64,000 nt of DNA from DAOSXA01 sp964526835 (GTDB lineage Bacteria; Zixibacteria; MSB-5A5; GN15; FEB-12), in contig CAZGMK010000003.1 of NCBI GenBank assembly GCA_964526835.1, forward strand, positions 62,001-126,000. The letters run 5' to 3'. Both the position numbers and the translations under genes were made by a program. This document shows positions 1-8,616 of this stretch, piece by piece. The notes below the pieces were generated by a model, which saw only the letters and a list, made by a program, of their open reading frames with translations, was not told where the DNA came from and did not search any database. Positions within the stretch are counted from its first letter, which is position 1; every line of letters begins with the position of its first letter.

Positions 1-527
1 AGGAATACTATTTCAGCGGTGAGTATCTGTGGAACAGCGGCATGTTTATCTGGTCCGCCGCGGCCATACTGAAGGCTATCGAGCAGCATCAACCGGAGAT
101 GTCGGCGCTGCTGAATGAGTACGCCAGGGCTATAGGCACCGACGCCGAGACCAGTGCTCGCCGTGAGCTGTACGATCGCATTCCAGCCGTCTCAATCGAC
201 GTCGGCGTGCTGGAGCGGGCCGATAACGTATTGGTCATTAAGGCGGACCTGGTCTGGGATGATGTCGGCGACTGGAATTCGCTGTCCCGCTATCACACCC
301 GCGACAACGACAATAACGTCGCCATCGGGCGGACGGTTATGCTGGAGAGTTACGAGACGACGGTGTTCAACGACGGCGATGGTCTGGTGGCCTGCCTCGG
401 GATCTCTGACATTATCCTGGTGCGCTCCGGCGACATTGTGCTTGCGGTTCACAAGACCAAGGCGCAGCAAATCAAGAATCTGCTGGCGAAGCTCCAGGAG
501 GACGATGAGAAGCGCAAGTACCTGTAG
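1..527 (+). CDS. Mannose-1-phosphate guanylyltransferase, C-terminal part (5' truncated by window)
   Basis: The reading frame is open from base 3 and enters in mid-protein, so the gene begins before the window. About 174 C-terminal residues are visible. EYLWNSGMFIW near the start and the later SIDVGVLERADNV and VWDDVGDWNSL are typical of the second half of sugar-nucleotide pyrophosphorylases that make GDP-mannose from mannose-1-phosphate and GTP. A left-handed-helix tail follows. No fused phosphomannose isomerase domain is present, so this is the short, monofunctional form. GDP-mannose would feed cell-surface glycan synthesis. The following lipoprotein gene starts inside its last 23 bases. 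Confidence 0.88.
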   Translation, partial: EYYFSGEYLWNSGMFIWSAAAILKAIEQHQPEMSALLNEYARAIGTDAETSARRELYDRIPAVSIDVGVLERADNVLVIKADLVWDDVGDWNSLSRYHTRDNDNNVAIGRTVMLESYETTVFNDGDGLVACLGISDIILVRSGDIVLAVHKTKAQQIKNLLAKLQEDDEKRKYL

Positions 528-1107
528 TCTTGTATTCCTGCTCTTCCTGCTTGCGGGCTGTACGCAGCCCGAGAAACCGGGGCTGGAGGAGCCCGGCGAG
601 GAGCAGGTTGGACCACCCGAAGATGTCCGCATCGATCCCCTGGCTTTGGCCGAGGACCGAGTTGTGGTCCCTGAGGATTATCCTCGGCGGATGACGGGCC
701 AAGCGGATCAGGAGTCCAGCGAAGCGTTGCCACCTCAGCCAATAGATGGCGCTCCCGCGGATGCTCTGGATATAAGCCGGCAGCTTACCGGGCAGGCATA
801 TCGAGTACAGCTACACTCGACCCTTCTCTACCGGGAAGCCCAGAACGCCCGTAGGGTCGCCGAAGAGATCTTCGACCGTCCGATTCATGTCGACTATGAG
901 GTACCGTACTTCAAGGTGAGGGTCGGCACCTTCGAGAGCCGCGACGATGCCGAGGAATACAGTCTGCGGGCGCGCGGCGCCGGTTACCAGGATGCCTGGG
1001 TGGTAATCGTCAACCTTGATGTCAAAGAACCTGAACCGCTTTATGATTCGCTTCCTTCAGATTCCGACAGCCCGCTGAACGACTATGATACCAACAACGA
1101 TGGCTGA
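505..1107 (+). CDS. SPOR-domain lipoprotein
   Basis: About 200 residues. The start at 505 gives a clear lipoprotein signal: a short positive N-terminus, a hydrophobic run, then the lipobox LLAGC with Cys about 19 residues in. A charged, proline-rich linker follows. The C-terminal 75 residues (YRVQLHSTLLYREAQNARRV... PYFKVRVGTFESRDDAEEY) match the SPOR fold, which binds denuded glycan strands of septal peptidoglycan. The protein is probably anchored in the outer membrane facing the wall. It overlaps the gene before it and the gene after it, so translation is likely coupled. No exact function can be assigned beyond peptidoglycan binding. Confidence 0.85.
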   Translation: MRSASTCSLVFLLFLLAGCTQPEKPGLEEPGEEQVGPPEDVRIDPLALAEDRVVVPEDYPRRMTGQADQESSEALPPQPIDGAPADALDISRQLTGQAYRVQLHSTLLYREAQNARRVAEEIFDRPIHVDYEVPYFKVRVGTFESRDDAEEYSLRARGAGYQDAWVVIVNLDVKEPEPLYDSLPSDSDSPLNDYDTNNDG

Positions 1108-1741
1108 TATCACTGTCTTGGCGACATCCGGGCCCCGGGAGTTGTTAGCGGTGTCACGTGCGGCCGCCTGCCTGGCGGACGGAGGACTGATCGTGGCGCC
1201 GACAGAGACTCGGTACGGTATGCTGGTTCGAGCCGACGACGCCGCGGCGGTGCAGCGCTTGTGTCGACTCAAGGGGCGCTCCGACAATGCTCCGGTTTCG
1301 GTCTTTGTATCCGACCTTGGATCGATCGACGCCGTCGCCGAAATGACTCCCGCCGCCCGGCGTCTGGCGGAGCAGTTTCTGCCGGGTCCGCTAACCCTGA
1401 TCCTGCCGGCCAGGGTTGAGTATCCGTGTCCGGTAGTGGTGGATGGGTCTATCGGGATCCGCATTTCGGCTCTGCGTCTGATCACGGAACTGGTTGAGCA
1501 GGTGGGTGTTCCCCTGACCGCTACTTCGGCCAATCCCAGTGGGCGGCCGGAGGCTGAGACGATTGATCAGGTGGTTGCCGCCTTCGGCAATCGAGTGGAT
1601 ATCTATCTGGACGGCGGACCGCTGAAGGGGCCGGTTTCGACAGTAGTAGACTGCCGGGACGATGTGGTACGGATACTGCGCCAGGGGGCTGTGGCCGCCG
1701 GCGAGGTTCAGGCTGTATTGAAGAAAGGAAGCAGTGGCTGA
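1085..1741 (+). CDS. tsaC: Threonylcarbamoyl-AMP synthase (TsaC/YrdC/Sua5 family)
   Basis: 218 residues from the ATG at 1085; an in-frame ATG at 1100 is an alternative and neither has a strong Shine-Dalgarno. The sequence carries YrdC-fold signatures: GGLIVAPTETRYGM, then RLCRLKGRSDNAPVSVFV, PGPLTLILPA and the SANPSGRPEA segment near the end of the catalytic domain. The enzyme makes L-threonylcarbamoyladenylate from threonine, bicarbonate and ATP for t6A37 modification of tRNAs. The length fits the short TsaC form without the Sua5 extension. It overlaps the phosphatase gene downstream by 8 bases, the same pairing as ywlC and ywlE in Bacillus. Confidence 0.9.
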   Translation: MIPTTMADITVLATSGPRELLAVSRAAACLADGGLIVAPTETRYGMLVRADDAAAVQRLCRLKGRSDNAPVSVFVSDLGSIDAVAEMTPAARRLAEQFLPGPLTLILPARVEYPCPVVVDGSIGIRISALRLITELVEQVGVPLTATSANPSGRPEAETIDQVVAAFGNRVDIYLDGGPLKGPVSTVVDCRDDVVRILRQGAVAAGEVQAVLKKGSSG

Positions 1742-2228
1742 TAAGTTCGTCATAATGTACGTTTGCACCGGCAACACATGCCGTTCGCCGATGGCCGAAG
1801 GAGCAATGCGGATGCTGCTGGAAAGGGAGCGTCCGGGCCGCGCCGAGGTCATCTCGGCCGGCACTCATGCGGCCGAGGGATTTCCGGCCACAGAGTACGC
1901 TCGGGAAGCGGCCAAGGTGTGGGAGGTCGACATTTCCGGCCATGAATCCCGGCCCCTGACCTCGACTCTGATCAATCGCGCGGATCTGATCTTTGCCATG
2001 GCTCCGGAACACCTGCAGGCGATTCTCAAGATCGATTCGGACGCAGCGGACAGAACATACTTGTTCAAGAATTACCCCGATCGCTCGCCTGAGGGCGAGG
2101 CAGTCCATGATCCTATCGGACAGACGCTCGATCGATACAACGCGACCTTTCTTGAGATCGGCGAATACCTGGGCAAACACCTGCCCGAGATTGTAAAAAG
2201 GATTGATGAAGATTCTGATGGCAGCTAG
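1734..2228 (+). CDS. Low-molecular-weight phosphatase, YwlE-like (candidate protein-arginine phosphatase)
   Basis: 164 residues from a GTG start preceded by AGGAAG. The P-loop CTGNTCRSP (nucleophile Cys11, Arg17) and the HDPIG general-acid loop (Asp126) show a complete LMW phosphatase active site. Thr15 inside the loop is the residue that in Bacillus YwlE favours phosphoarginine over phosphotyrosine; classical tyrosine phosphatases have a bulkier residue there. The neighbouring TsaC gene matches the Bacillus ywlC-ywlE arrangement. Phosphoarginine specificity is inference; no McsB-type arginine kinase is visible in this window. Confidence 0.85.
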   Translation: MADKFVIMYVCTGNTCRSPMAEGAMRMLLERERPGRAEVISAGTHAAEGFPATEYAREAAKVWEVDISGHESRPLTSTLINRADLIFAMAPEHLQAILKIDSDAADRTYLFKNYPDRSPEGEAVHDPIGQTLDRYNATFLEIGEYLGKHLPEIVKRIDEDSDGS

Positions 2229-3057
2229 ATCAGTTCTGCATAGGTCTTGTCTGACTCTGGTAGTTGTCGCCGGCCTGGCGCCCTTGTTCTATTTTGTTTC
2301 GACGGAGATCGAGGTGGCCCAGGCATACTCCGGGGACTCGCCGGAGAGCGCTGAGGCGGCCCAGGTGGAGCGGCTGGTGGAGAATGTCGCCTGGGGGGTC
2401 GGCGAGCACCTGGAATTCGATATCAACTACGGCTTCATCAACGCCGGCACCGCCGCCATGAGTGTACGCCACCTGATCGAGTACAACGGCAGACCCTGTT
2501 ACCAACTGGAGACTACCGCCAACTCCAATGCCTTCTTTTCCACGTTCTACAAGGTCGAGGATCGAGTGGAGTCGATCGTCGATGCCATTGGCATGTTTTC
2601 GTGGCGTTTTGAGAAGAACCTGCGGGAAGGGGGATACCGGTCTGATCGAGAGTATGTCTTCGACCAGCGCAAGCAACTCGTCTATTATGAGGGCGACACG
2701 ATCTCGGTTGCGCCAACTGTCCATGACCCGTTGTCGGTGCTCTATTATGTTCGCACCCAGGAGCTGAAGGTAGGTCAGTCAATCTGGGTGGACAACTTCA
2801 CCGACGGCGAGAAGTACTTGCTTGAGGTCCGGGTCCTTGGACGCGAGAGGGTCGATGTGAAGGCCGGAGTGTTCGATTGTATTGTGGTTGAGCCGGTTAC
2901 CAAGTCGGTCGGCATATTCAAGCACGAGGGCCGCCTGAAAGTCTGGCTGACCGATGACAGGGTGAAGATGCCTGTCCTGATGAAATCCAAGATACTGGTC
3001 GGCTCGATCACAGCCGAGTTGACCGATTACCAGTTGGGCAAGATTGAAGTTTTCTGA
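2206..3057 (+). CDS. Secreted DUF3108-domain protein
   Basis: 283 residues. The ATG at 2206 is preferred (AAAAGG a few bases upstream; a TTG lies just before it at 2203). An N-terminal hydrophobic segment (residues about 10-30) looks like a signal peptide or anchor. The rest is a beta-rich domain: VGEHLEFDINYGFINAGTA, then DRVESIVD, DPLSVLYYVR and VVEPVTKSVGIFK. This pattern is that of DUF3108, a periplasmic family of unknown biochemistry often found near envelope genes. It overlaps the phosphatase end by 23 bases and is followed 2 bases later by the next gene, so it belongs to the same operon. Confidence 0.82.
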   Translation: MKILMAARSVLHRSCLTLVVVAGLAPLFYFVSTEIEVAQAYSGDSPESAEAAQVERLVENVAWGVGEHLEFDINYGFINAGTAAMSVRHLIEYNGRPCYQLETTANSNAFFSTFYKVEDRVESIVDAIGMFSWRFEKNLREGGYRSDREYVFDQRKQLVYYEGDTISVAPTVHDPLSVLYYVRTQELKVGQSIWVDNFTDGEKYLLEVRVLGRERVDVKAGVFDCIVVEPVTKSVGIFKHEGRLKVWLTDDRVKMPVLMKSKILVGSITAELTDYQLGKIEVF

Positions 3058-3059
3058 AG

Positions 3060-4019
3060 ATGGCTAAGCGCCCAGGAATGCCCCGCCCCGCTGATCTATC
3101 CCAGGTCAAACGCTATCCCTATGCGCAGCGCGCCAACAAGGCGACCATTGGTGCTTTTGGGCGTCCGATCAAGCGTCCGCGTTCCGGCGACTTTTTCGAA
3201 TCCTTGCCCGACTTTCTGAAGGCCGCTGACTTGCGGGCCTATCTTGACACCGTCGGTGAGGCCCGGCGGAACAATAGGCCGTTCCACCTGATGATGGGTG
3301 CTCATGTGATTAAGGTGGGCCTGTCACCCATTCTGATCGATCTGCTGAACCGGGAGATAGTTACCGGGTTCTCATTGAATTCGGCCGGCCTCATACATGA
3401 ATTGGAAGTGGCCTTCTTCGGTGGTACATCAGAGGATGTTCAAGCCGGACTCGACGACGGCTCGTTCGGTATGGTCGAGGAGACCGGCGACCTTTTCGCC
3501 GCCGTCTGCGACCTTGCGAACGACTGCGAGGTAGGTCTCGGCGAGGCAGCCGGGCGCTTCATAAATGAGCGGCAGGCGGTCCACCGGGATCTCTCATTGC
3601 TGGCCCGGGCTTACCGCAAGGGCTGCCCGGCGACGATTCACATCGGTATCGGCACTGACATTGTCGCCCAGCATCCGTGCTTCGACGGGGCCAGGGCCGG
3701 GGCGGCGTCACATCGAGACTTCCGTCTTCTGGCGGGGATATGCGCTGATCTTGATCGCGGAGGAGTGGTTGCGAATATCGGCTCAGCGGTTATATTACCC
3801 GAAGTTTTTTTGAAGGCGCTGACGGTGGCGCGGAACCTGGACCCCGGCCGGAGTCGATTGACAACGGCCAACTTCGACATGATCACGCACTACCGTCCGA
3901 CGGTCAATGTGATTAACCGCCCCACCCACAAAGCCGGGCGGGGATTCAATTTCGTCGGGCACCACGAGATCATGATTCCTCTTCTGGCCTGGGGTCTCCG
4001 GCGATGGTTGGACCGGTGA
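3060..4019 (+). CDS. Conserved protein, possibly deoxyhypusine-synthase-like Rossmann fold
   Basis: 319 residues beginning 2 bases after the DUF3108 gene. I do not firmly recognise it. HLMMGAHVIKVGLSP, FSLNSAGLIHELEV, HIGIGTDIVAQHP, GGVVANIGSAVILPEVF and HYRPTVNVINRP are conserved-looking glycine-rich blocks. They recall the nucleotide-binding layout of deoxyhypusine-synthase-like proteins, in which NAD is bound between such loops. There is no membrane segment or signal peptide, so it is cytoplasmic. Bacteria lack eIF5A hypusination, so if the fold is right the substrate would differ. The family link is a low-confidence inference; the gene itself is secure. Confidence 0.6.
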   Translation: MAKRPGMPRPADLSQVKRYPYAQRANKATIGAFGRPIKRPRSGDFFESLPDFLKAADLRAYLDTVGEARRNNRPFHLMMGAHVIKVGLSPILIDLLNREIVTGFSLNSAGLIHELEVAFFGGTSEDVQAGLDDGSFGMVEETGDLFAAVCDLANDCEVGLGEAAGRFINERQAVHRDLSLLARAYRKGCPATIHIGIGTDIVAQHPCFDGARAGAASHRDFRLLAGICADLDRGGVVANIGSAVILPEVFLKALTVARNLDPGRSRLTTANFDMITHYRPTVNVINRPTHKAGRGFNFVGHHEIMIPLLAWGLRRWLDR

Positions 4020-4084
4020 GCCCGCCATACGTTATCGTCCGACAGAGCATAGATTGAGTGTGAATCAGATACAGGGAGTCCCTG

Positions 4085-5590
4085 ATGCCCAAGATCATTG
4101 AATGCGTACCGAATTTCTCAGAAGGACGTCGTCCGGAAGTCATCGATGCCATCTGCGAGGCCATCACCGCCGAAGACGGTGTGACGCTGCTGGACAAGGA
4201 GATGGACCACGACCACAACAGGGCGGTCGTTACTTTTGTCTGCCACCCCAATCAGGTTGTCGATGCCGCTTTCCGCGGTTACCAGAAGGCGGCTGAACTC
4301 ATTGACATGCGAACGCACAAGGGTGAGCATCCACGAATGGGCGCGTGTGATGTTTGCCCGTTTATTCCCATCTCCGAAGTCTCAATAGAAGAGGCTATCG
4401 AACTGGCCAACAAGCTCGCCAAGCGCGTCGGCGACGAGTTGCAGATTCCTGTGTTCATGTACGAAGACGCTCGCACCAAACCGAGTCGCCGGAACCTGGC
4501 CAAGGTGCGCAAAGGTCAATACGAGGGCATGATTAAGGCGATAGAGGAGGATCCCAAACGTAAGCCCGACTATGGCCCGGCCAAAATGAATCTCAAGTCC
4601 GGCGCCACGGCGATTGGTGTCCGCTTTCCGTTGATCGCCTACAACATTTATCTCGACACCAACAAGAAATGGATCGCCGACAAGGTGGCCGACGCCATTC
4701 GCAGCCTCAAGGGTGGCTACCGCTACTGCAAGGCCCTGGGCTTCGAGATCAAAGAACGCGACCAGGTCCAGATTTCGATGAATCTGGTCAATTACACGAA
4801 GACCCCGATCTTCCGCGTCTTTGAGACCGTCAAGTCGGAGGCGGCCAGGTATGGCGTGAACGTTACCTCCTCTGAGATAGTCGGATTGCTGCCGAACGAT
4901 GCTATACTCGATGTCGCTGACTTCTACTTGCGATTGGAGAACTTCTCCCGCGCTCAGGTCCTCGAGCAGAAGCTGCAGGAGGCCGGCGGAGTCAGCGCTG
5001 CCGGGGAGACATTCGCAGATGAGGTTGCATCGGCCTCGCCTGCCCCCGGAGGGGGGTCAGTGGCCGCCCAGGCGGGTGCGCTAGGGGCTGCTCTGACCTC
5101 GATGGTTTGCCGTCTGACTGTGGGAAAGAAGCAATTCAAGGATGTCAAGGATGAGCTGTCGGCGGTTCGCGATCGGGGCGATGCCCTGAGGGCTGAACTC
5201 GAGGAGCTGGTCGAAACCGACAAGGAAGCATTCAACCAGGTCATGGAGGCATTCAAGCTGTCCGGCCAGGAGAAGGACGCTGCGGTTGAGAAGGCCAACA
5301 AGACAGCCGCGAGGGTGCCGCTGACGGTTATGAAGACATCCCTCGAGGTACTGAGGCTCGCGCGTACTGTGGCCGAAAAAGGGAACCCTAACTCAATCAC
5401 CGATGCCGGTGTCGCCGGCCTGATGGCCATGGCCGCGGTGCAGGGAGCGGGCTATAATGTGCGCATTAATCTTGCCGGAATTGAGGATCAGGAGTTTGTG
5501 AGAAGCACGGCGGACGAGGCCAGTGACATCACCGGTCAGGCCAGGACGCTGGCCGACGAGATTGATAAGATGGTGGAAGCTAAATTGTAG
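4085..5590 (+). CDS. ftcD: Glutamate formimidoyltransferase fused to formimidoyl-THF cyclodeaminase
   Basis: 501 residues, start at 4085 behind a GGGAG box. Residues 1 to about 300 are the formiminotransferase: IIECVPNFSEGRRPEVI at the start, then HDHNRAVVTF, MRTHKGEHPRMGACDVCPFIP and the FEIKERDQVQISMNL region. Residues about 310-500 are the helical cyclodeaminase, with the loop ASPAPGGGSVAAQAGALGAAL. The fused enzyme moves the formimino group of formiminoglutamate to tetrahydrofolate and releases ammonia to give methenyl-THF. No histidase or urocanase gene is nearby, so the source of formiminoglutamate is not shown here. The 65-base gap upstream separates it from the previous run. Confidence 0.93.
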   Translation: MPKIIECVPNFSEGRRPEVIDAICEAITAEDGVTLLDKEMDHDHNRAVVTFVCHPNQVVDAAFRGYQKAAELIDMRTHKGEHPRMGACDVCPFIPISEVSIEEAIELANKLAKRVGDELQIPVFMYEDARTKPSRRNLAKVRKGQYEGMIKAIEEDPKRKPDYGPAKMNLKSGATAIGVRFPLIAYNIYLDTNKKWIADKVADAIRSLKGGYRYCKALGFEIKERDQVQISMNLVNYTKTPIFRVFETVKSEAARYGVNVTSSEIVGLLPNDAILDVADFYLRLENFSRAQVLEQKLQEAGGVSAAGETFADEVASASPAPGGGSVAAQAGALGAALTSMVCRLTVGKKQFKDVKDELSAVRDRGDALRAELEELVETDKEAFNQVMEAFKLSGQEKDAAVEKANKTAARVPLTVMKTSLEVLRLARTVAEKGNPNSITDAGVAGLMAMAAVQGAGYNVRINLAGIEDQEFVRSTADEASDITGQARTLADEIDKMVEAKL

Positions 5591-6427
5591 ATGCCAGCCC
5601 GGATCGACCTTCACCTCCATACGACCTGCTCGGATGGTGTCAGGACCCCCGAGGAGGTCGTTGAGATGGTCCGGCAGCGCGGTTTGGCTGCGTTCGCAAT
5701 CGCCGACCATGACACTATCCAGGGCTATTGGATTGCCCGCGATATCGTTGGTTCGATGGATCCGGAGTTGGTTCCGGCGGTCGAGTTGTCATGCAGTGGA
5801 GATGATGTCGATCTGCACCTGTTGGGCTATTGCTTTGATCCCAGCAGCACAACCATGATGGAAGCCCTGGCGGAGTTCCGAAAAAGACGGAACCAAAGGG
5901 GCCTGAAGATCGTGGAAAGGCTGGGCGAATTGGGTGTCGATATTGGCTATGACGAGGTGGTCCGCTGCGCCGGCCCGGCCCCGGTGGGTCGGCCGCATGT
6001 AGCGCAGGCGCTGTTTGAGGCGGGCGTTGTTGACAGCTATGACATGGCATTCCATAAATACATTGGCGATCGAGGGCCGGCTTTTGTGCCCAAGGTCAAT
6101 ATGGAGCCCGCCGACGCGATCGAGATCATACATCTGTCCGGAGGCTTAGCTGTTCTGGCCCATCCGATGATCAACCATACCCACGATCACCTGGAGATGC
6201 TTGTTGATAGGGGGCTTGACGGTCTTGAGGTCTGGCATCCCGAGCACAGAGTCAGCGACACCGATCGCCTGAAACACATGGCCGACAAGCACGGTTTGCT
6301 GATAACCGGCGGCTCGGACTATCATGGTCGACCAGGGCGACCGGGCTCGGTTGGCTCCGAGCCGGTTCGATTGGAAATACTGGAGCGGCTGAAGGAAGCC
6401 GCTCGCGAGAAGCGAGGTATCCGTTGA
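5591..6427 (+). CDS. PHP-domain phosphoesterase (TrpH/RNase AM type)
   Basis: 278 residues starting on the base after the ftcD stop. Metal-binding PHP motifs are intact: RIDLHLHTTCSDG (HxH), AIADHDT, VELSC (metal Glu), VLAHPMINHTHDH and a late GGSDYHG. An inserted helical domain (about residues 90-190) with GRPHVAQALFEAG is typical of the 3',5'-nucleoside-bisphosphate phosphatase/5'-3' exonuclease group related to E. coli YciV (RNase AM). It probably hydrolyses nucleotide or short RNA 5'-ends in the cytoplasm. The next gene starts inside its last 4 bases. Confidence 0.85.
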   Translation: MPARIDLHLHTTCSDGVRTPEEVVEMVRQRGLAAFAIADHDTIQGYWIARDIVGSMDPELVPAVELSCSGDDVDLHLLGYCFDPSSTTMMEALAEFRKRRNQRGLKIVERLGELGVDIGYDEVVRCAGPAPVGRPHVAQALFEAGVVDSYDMAFHKYIGDRGPAFVPKVNMEPADAIEIIHLSGGLAVLAHPMINHTHDHLEMLVDRGLDGLEVWHPEHRVSDTDRLKHMADKHGLLITGGSDYHGRPGRPGSVGSEPVRLEILERLKEAAREKRGIR

Positions 6428-8616
6428 GAACGAATCTGTGCATCGCGATTCTGGCCGGTTTGATGGCCATCTCTGCAGGGGCCCGGGATGAACTCCCGAT
6501 CGATGAGCAACTGCAGATCATATCGAACTACGCTGCGGCCACAGCGCAGCATTCCCGCATGCCCTCTTGGGCCCTGGAAGCCGTGGAGCCTGTGCCGCCG
6601 GACGTGCCCATCAAATGCGGCCTCTCCGCGGTAGAGACCTTTCGCAATAACCTGGATCGGATCGACAAGAATCTCCTTAAATCGCTCGGTATTCGGATGC
6701 CCGATGAGCGCCCGTCGTTGCCCGATTCGCTCGATTCGCCTTCCGGTGAATTCCGGATTCATTATGCGACTGAAGGCGTCCACGCCTGCTATCAGCCGAA
6801 TGTCGATTTGAATGCGAATGGCCACCCCGACTACATCGACAAGATCGCCGCCATTATGGACTCGGTCCGCACGTACATGCTGGATACACTGGGGTATCCC
6901 GAGCCCCCGGCTGACAGTGATGGCGTTTACGACGTGTATGTGCAGAACTTCAGCCTGGCTTTCTACGGTCAGACAGTTCAGGATTACATCGTGGATGCGG
7001 GGCTGCCGACCGCTCGAGCCACGTCGTACCTGTACCTTCGAAGCGACTACACGTCGCTGCCCAACTACGACCAGCGTCCCTTGGACGCCCTTCGCGTGAC
7101 GTGCGCGCACGAATACTTTCACGCGATCCACTTCGGATTGGATCCGTACGAGGGAGCATCCCTGCAAGAAGGGCGTTACTGGCTGGAGATGTCGGCCGTC
7201 TGGATGGAGGAGGAGATCTACGACGATATCAACGACTATTACTACTACCTGCCCGTTTTCTTCGGCAATCCGGCCACATCCATCGAGGCCTTTCGCAGCG
7301 ACTTCGACCAGCATCCTTATGCGTCTGTCATCTGGACCATCTACCTGACCGAGCGGTTCGGACGTGATGCGGTGCGCGAGATATGGTTGCGGTGCCGTGA
7401 CTACGGTCTCGGACCTTCGTTTCTGGAGGCCGCAAATGATGTTATCGATTCTCTCTCCGGCGGTACTGAGAACTGGGCGACTCTCTTCAGTGAGTTCAGC
7501 CTGGCCAATTACTTCACGGGCTTGCGATCGCGGTACCTGCCGGTGGAGGTGCACCGCAAACGCTTCTGGAGCTGCGATGGAGGAGCGTTTCCCGATTGTA
7601 CCGATTCGCTTCTGGTGACCGACAGCATTCTCGGCTGGGATTGGTACACGGTCGATACAACAATGTTCTACGGCTACGAAGAGGCCGATTACTACCCGCG
7701 CTTTCCGGATTCGATGCTGAATCTCTACTATGACTATCCCGTCTTGATGACCGGTGACAGTGTCCTCAATCGTCCCGAGCACAATGGCCTGTTCTACATG
7801 GGTTTCGAAAACCTGGGATTGCTGCCGTGGGATACTTCATACTGGCTCTGCAATTCCGGAGTGTGGCCGAATTGCTCCGATTCGCAACGAGTCAGCGACA
7901 CGACGCTGGGCTACGATTTCGTGCATATCGACTCCAACATTGTGGCTTATCTGGCTTTAGGTGATGGCGGCCGCAACGACCCGAGCTCTATTCCCACATT
8001 ACCGCAAGGGTGGGGCGTCAATACAATCTATCAGATGGAAGACGATCCCGATTCGTTTGTCGTCCACTGCGAGATGCTGCCCGATGACATTGTCTGGCGT
8101 CAGGAATACGAAGAACGTGAAAGCTGTCGTTCGATCAGATTCTGCCTGTCTCCGGCCTCGCCCGATATGGGCTATTACGCCAACATCATGACCAGGGTCA
8201 TGGGACTGTTCTACCTTGTGGGTGATACGACTCTGATCGATTCGTCCCGGGTCGACTTGCCACCGGCGGTGTTGAAGCCGTTTCCCAATCCGGCGGTCGT
8301 GTCCGAGCTTGCAGAGCCACGGGTGCGTTTCGCATTCCAGGTTAACACCGATGAGCGTGCCCGACCGGTGTACGGCGATCCGCATTTGGTCATTGACATT
8401 TTCAGCCTGGCGGGCGAACGAGTGGCCACTGTTGACAGCCTCTCCTCCAGCGCCCAGCAGTACCTGGGCATTCATTACGCCGACTGGGATCTGAAGAACG
8501 ATGCCGGTAATGATGTAGCATCGGGGGTTTACATCGCTTATGCCCGCTTGTGGTCGGCCGAGCGAAAGGGAGCTCTCCTGGCCGAGGATCACAAGAAGGT
8601 AGCAGTCATTCGATGA
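6424..8616 (+). CDS. Secreted metalloprotease, MXAN_6640-like, with C-terminal FlgD/sorting-type domain
   Basis: 730 residues from a TTG start with GAGG upstream. A signal peptide (residues 1-20) is followed by a leader, then RIHYATEG-type and NGHPDYIDKIA segments usual in this predicted peptidase family. The zinc site is HEYFH (around residue 229) with downstream WLEMSAVWMEEE supplying the third ligand. Residues about 380-418 and 474-511 are two imperfect copies of a segment with a paired-Cys motif. The last 110 residues (PFPNPAV, then VDIFSLAGERVATVD-like and WDLKNDAGNDVASGVY) form the Ig-like FlgD or type-9-sorting-like domain common in FCB bacteria. Its target is unknown. Confidence 0.82.
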   Translation: MRTNLCIAILAGLMAISAGARDELPIDEQLQIISNYAAATAQHSRMPSWALEAVEPVPPDVPIKCGLSAVETFRNNLDRIDKNLLKSLGIRMPDERPSLPDSLDSPSGEFRIHYATEGVHACYQPNVDLNANGHPDYIDKIAAIMDSVRTYMLDTLGYPEPPADSDGVYDVYVQNFSLAFYGQTVQDYIVDAGLPTARATSYLYLRSDYTSLPNYDQRPLDALRVTCAHEYFHAIHFGLDPYEGASLQEGRYWLEMSAVWMEEEIYDDINDYYYYLPVFFGNPATSIEAFRSDFDQHPYASVIWTIYLTERFGRDAVREIWLRCRDYGLGPSFLEAANDVIDSLSGGTENWATLFSEFSLANYFTGLRSRYLPVEVHRKRFWSCDGGAFPDCTDSLLVTDSILGWDWYTVDTTMFYGYEEADYYPRFPDSMLNLYYDYPVLMTGDSVLNRPEHNGLFYMGFENLGLLPWDTSYWLCNSGVWPNCSDSQRVSDTTLGYDFVHIDSNIVAYLALGDGGRNDPSSIPTLPQGWGVNTIYQMEDDPDSFVVHCEMLPDDIVWRQEYEERESCRSIRFCLSPASPDMGYYANIMTRVMGLFYLVGDTTLIDSSRVDLPPAVLKPFPNPAVVSELAEPRVRFAFQVNTDERARPVYGDPHLVIDIFSLAGERVATVDSLSSSAQQYLGIHYADWDLKNDAGNDVASGVYIAYARLWSAERKGALLAEDHKKVAVIR

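Noticed and set aside
6322..7782. Open frame of 486 codons on the minus strand opposite the metalloprotease gene
   Set aside because: It mirrors the codon structure of the protease gene, lacks recognisable domains, and the protease frame has clear motifs. It is a GC-bias shadow.
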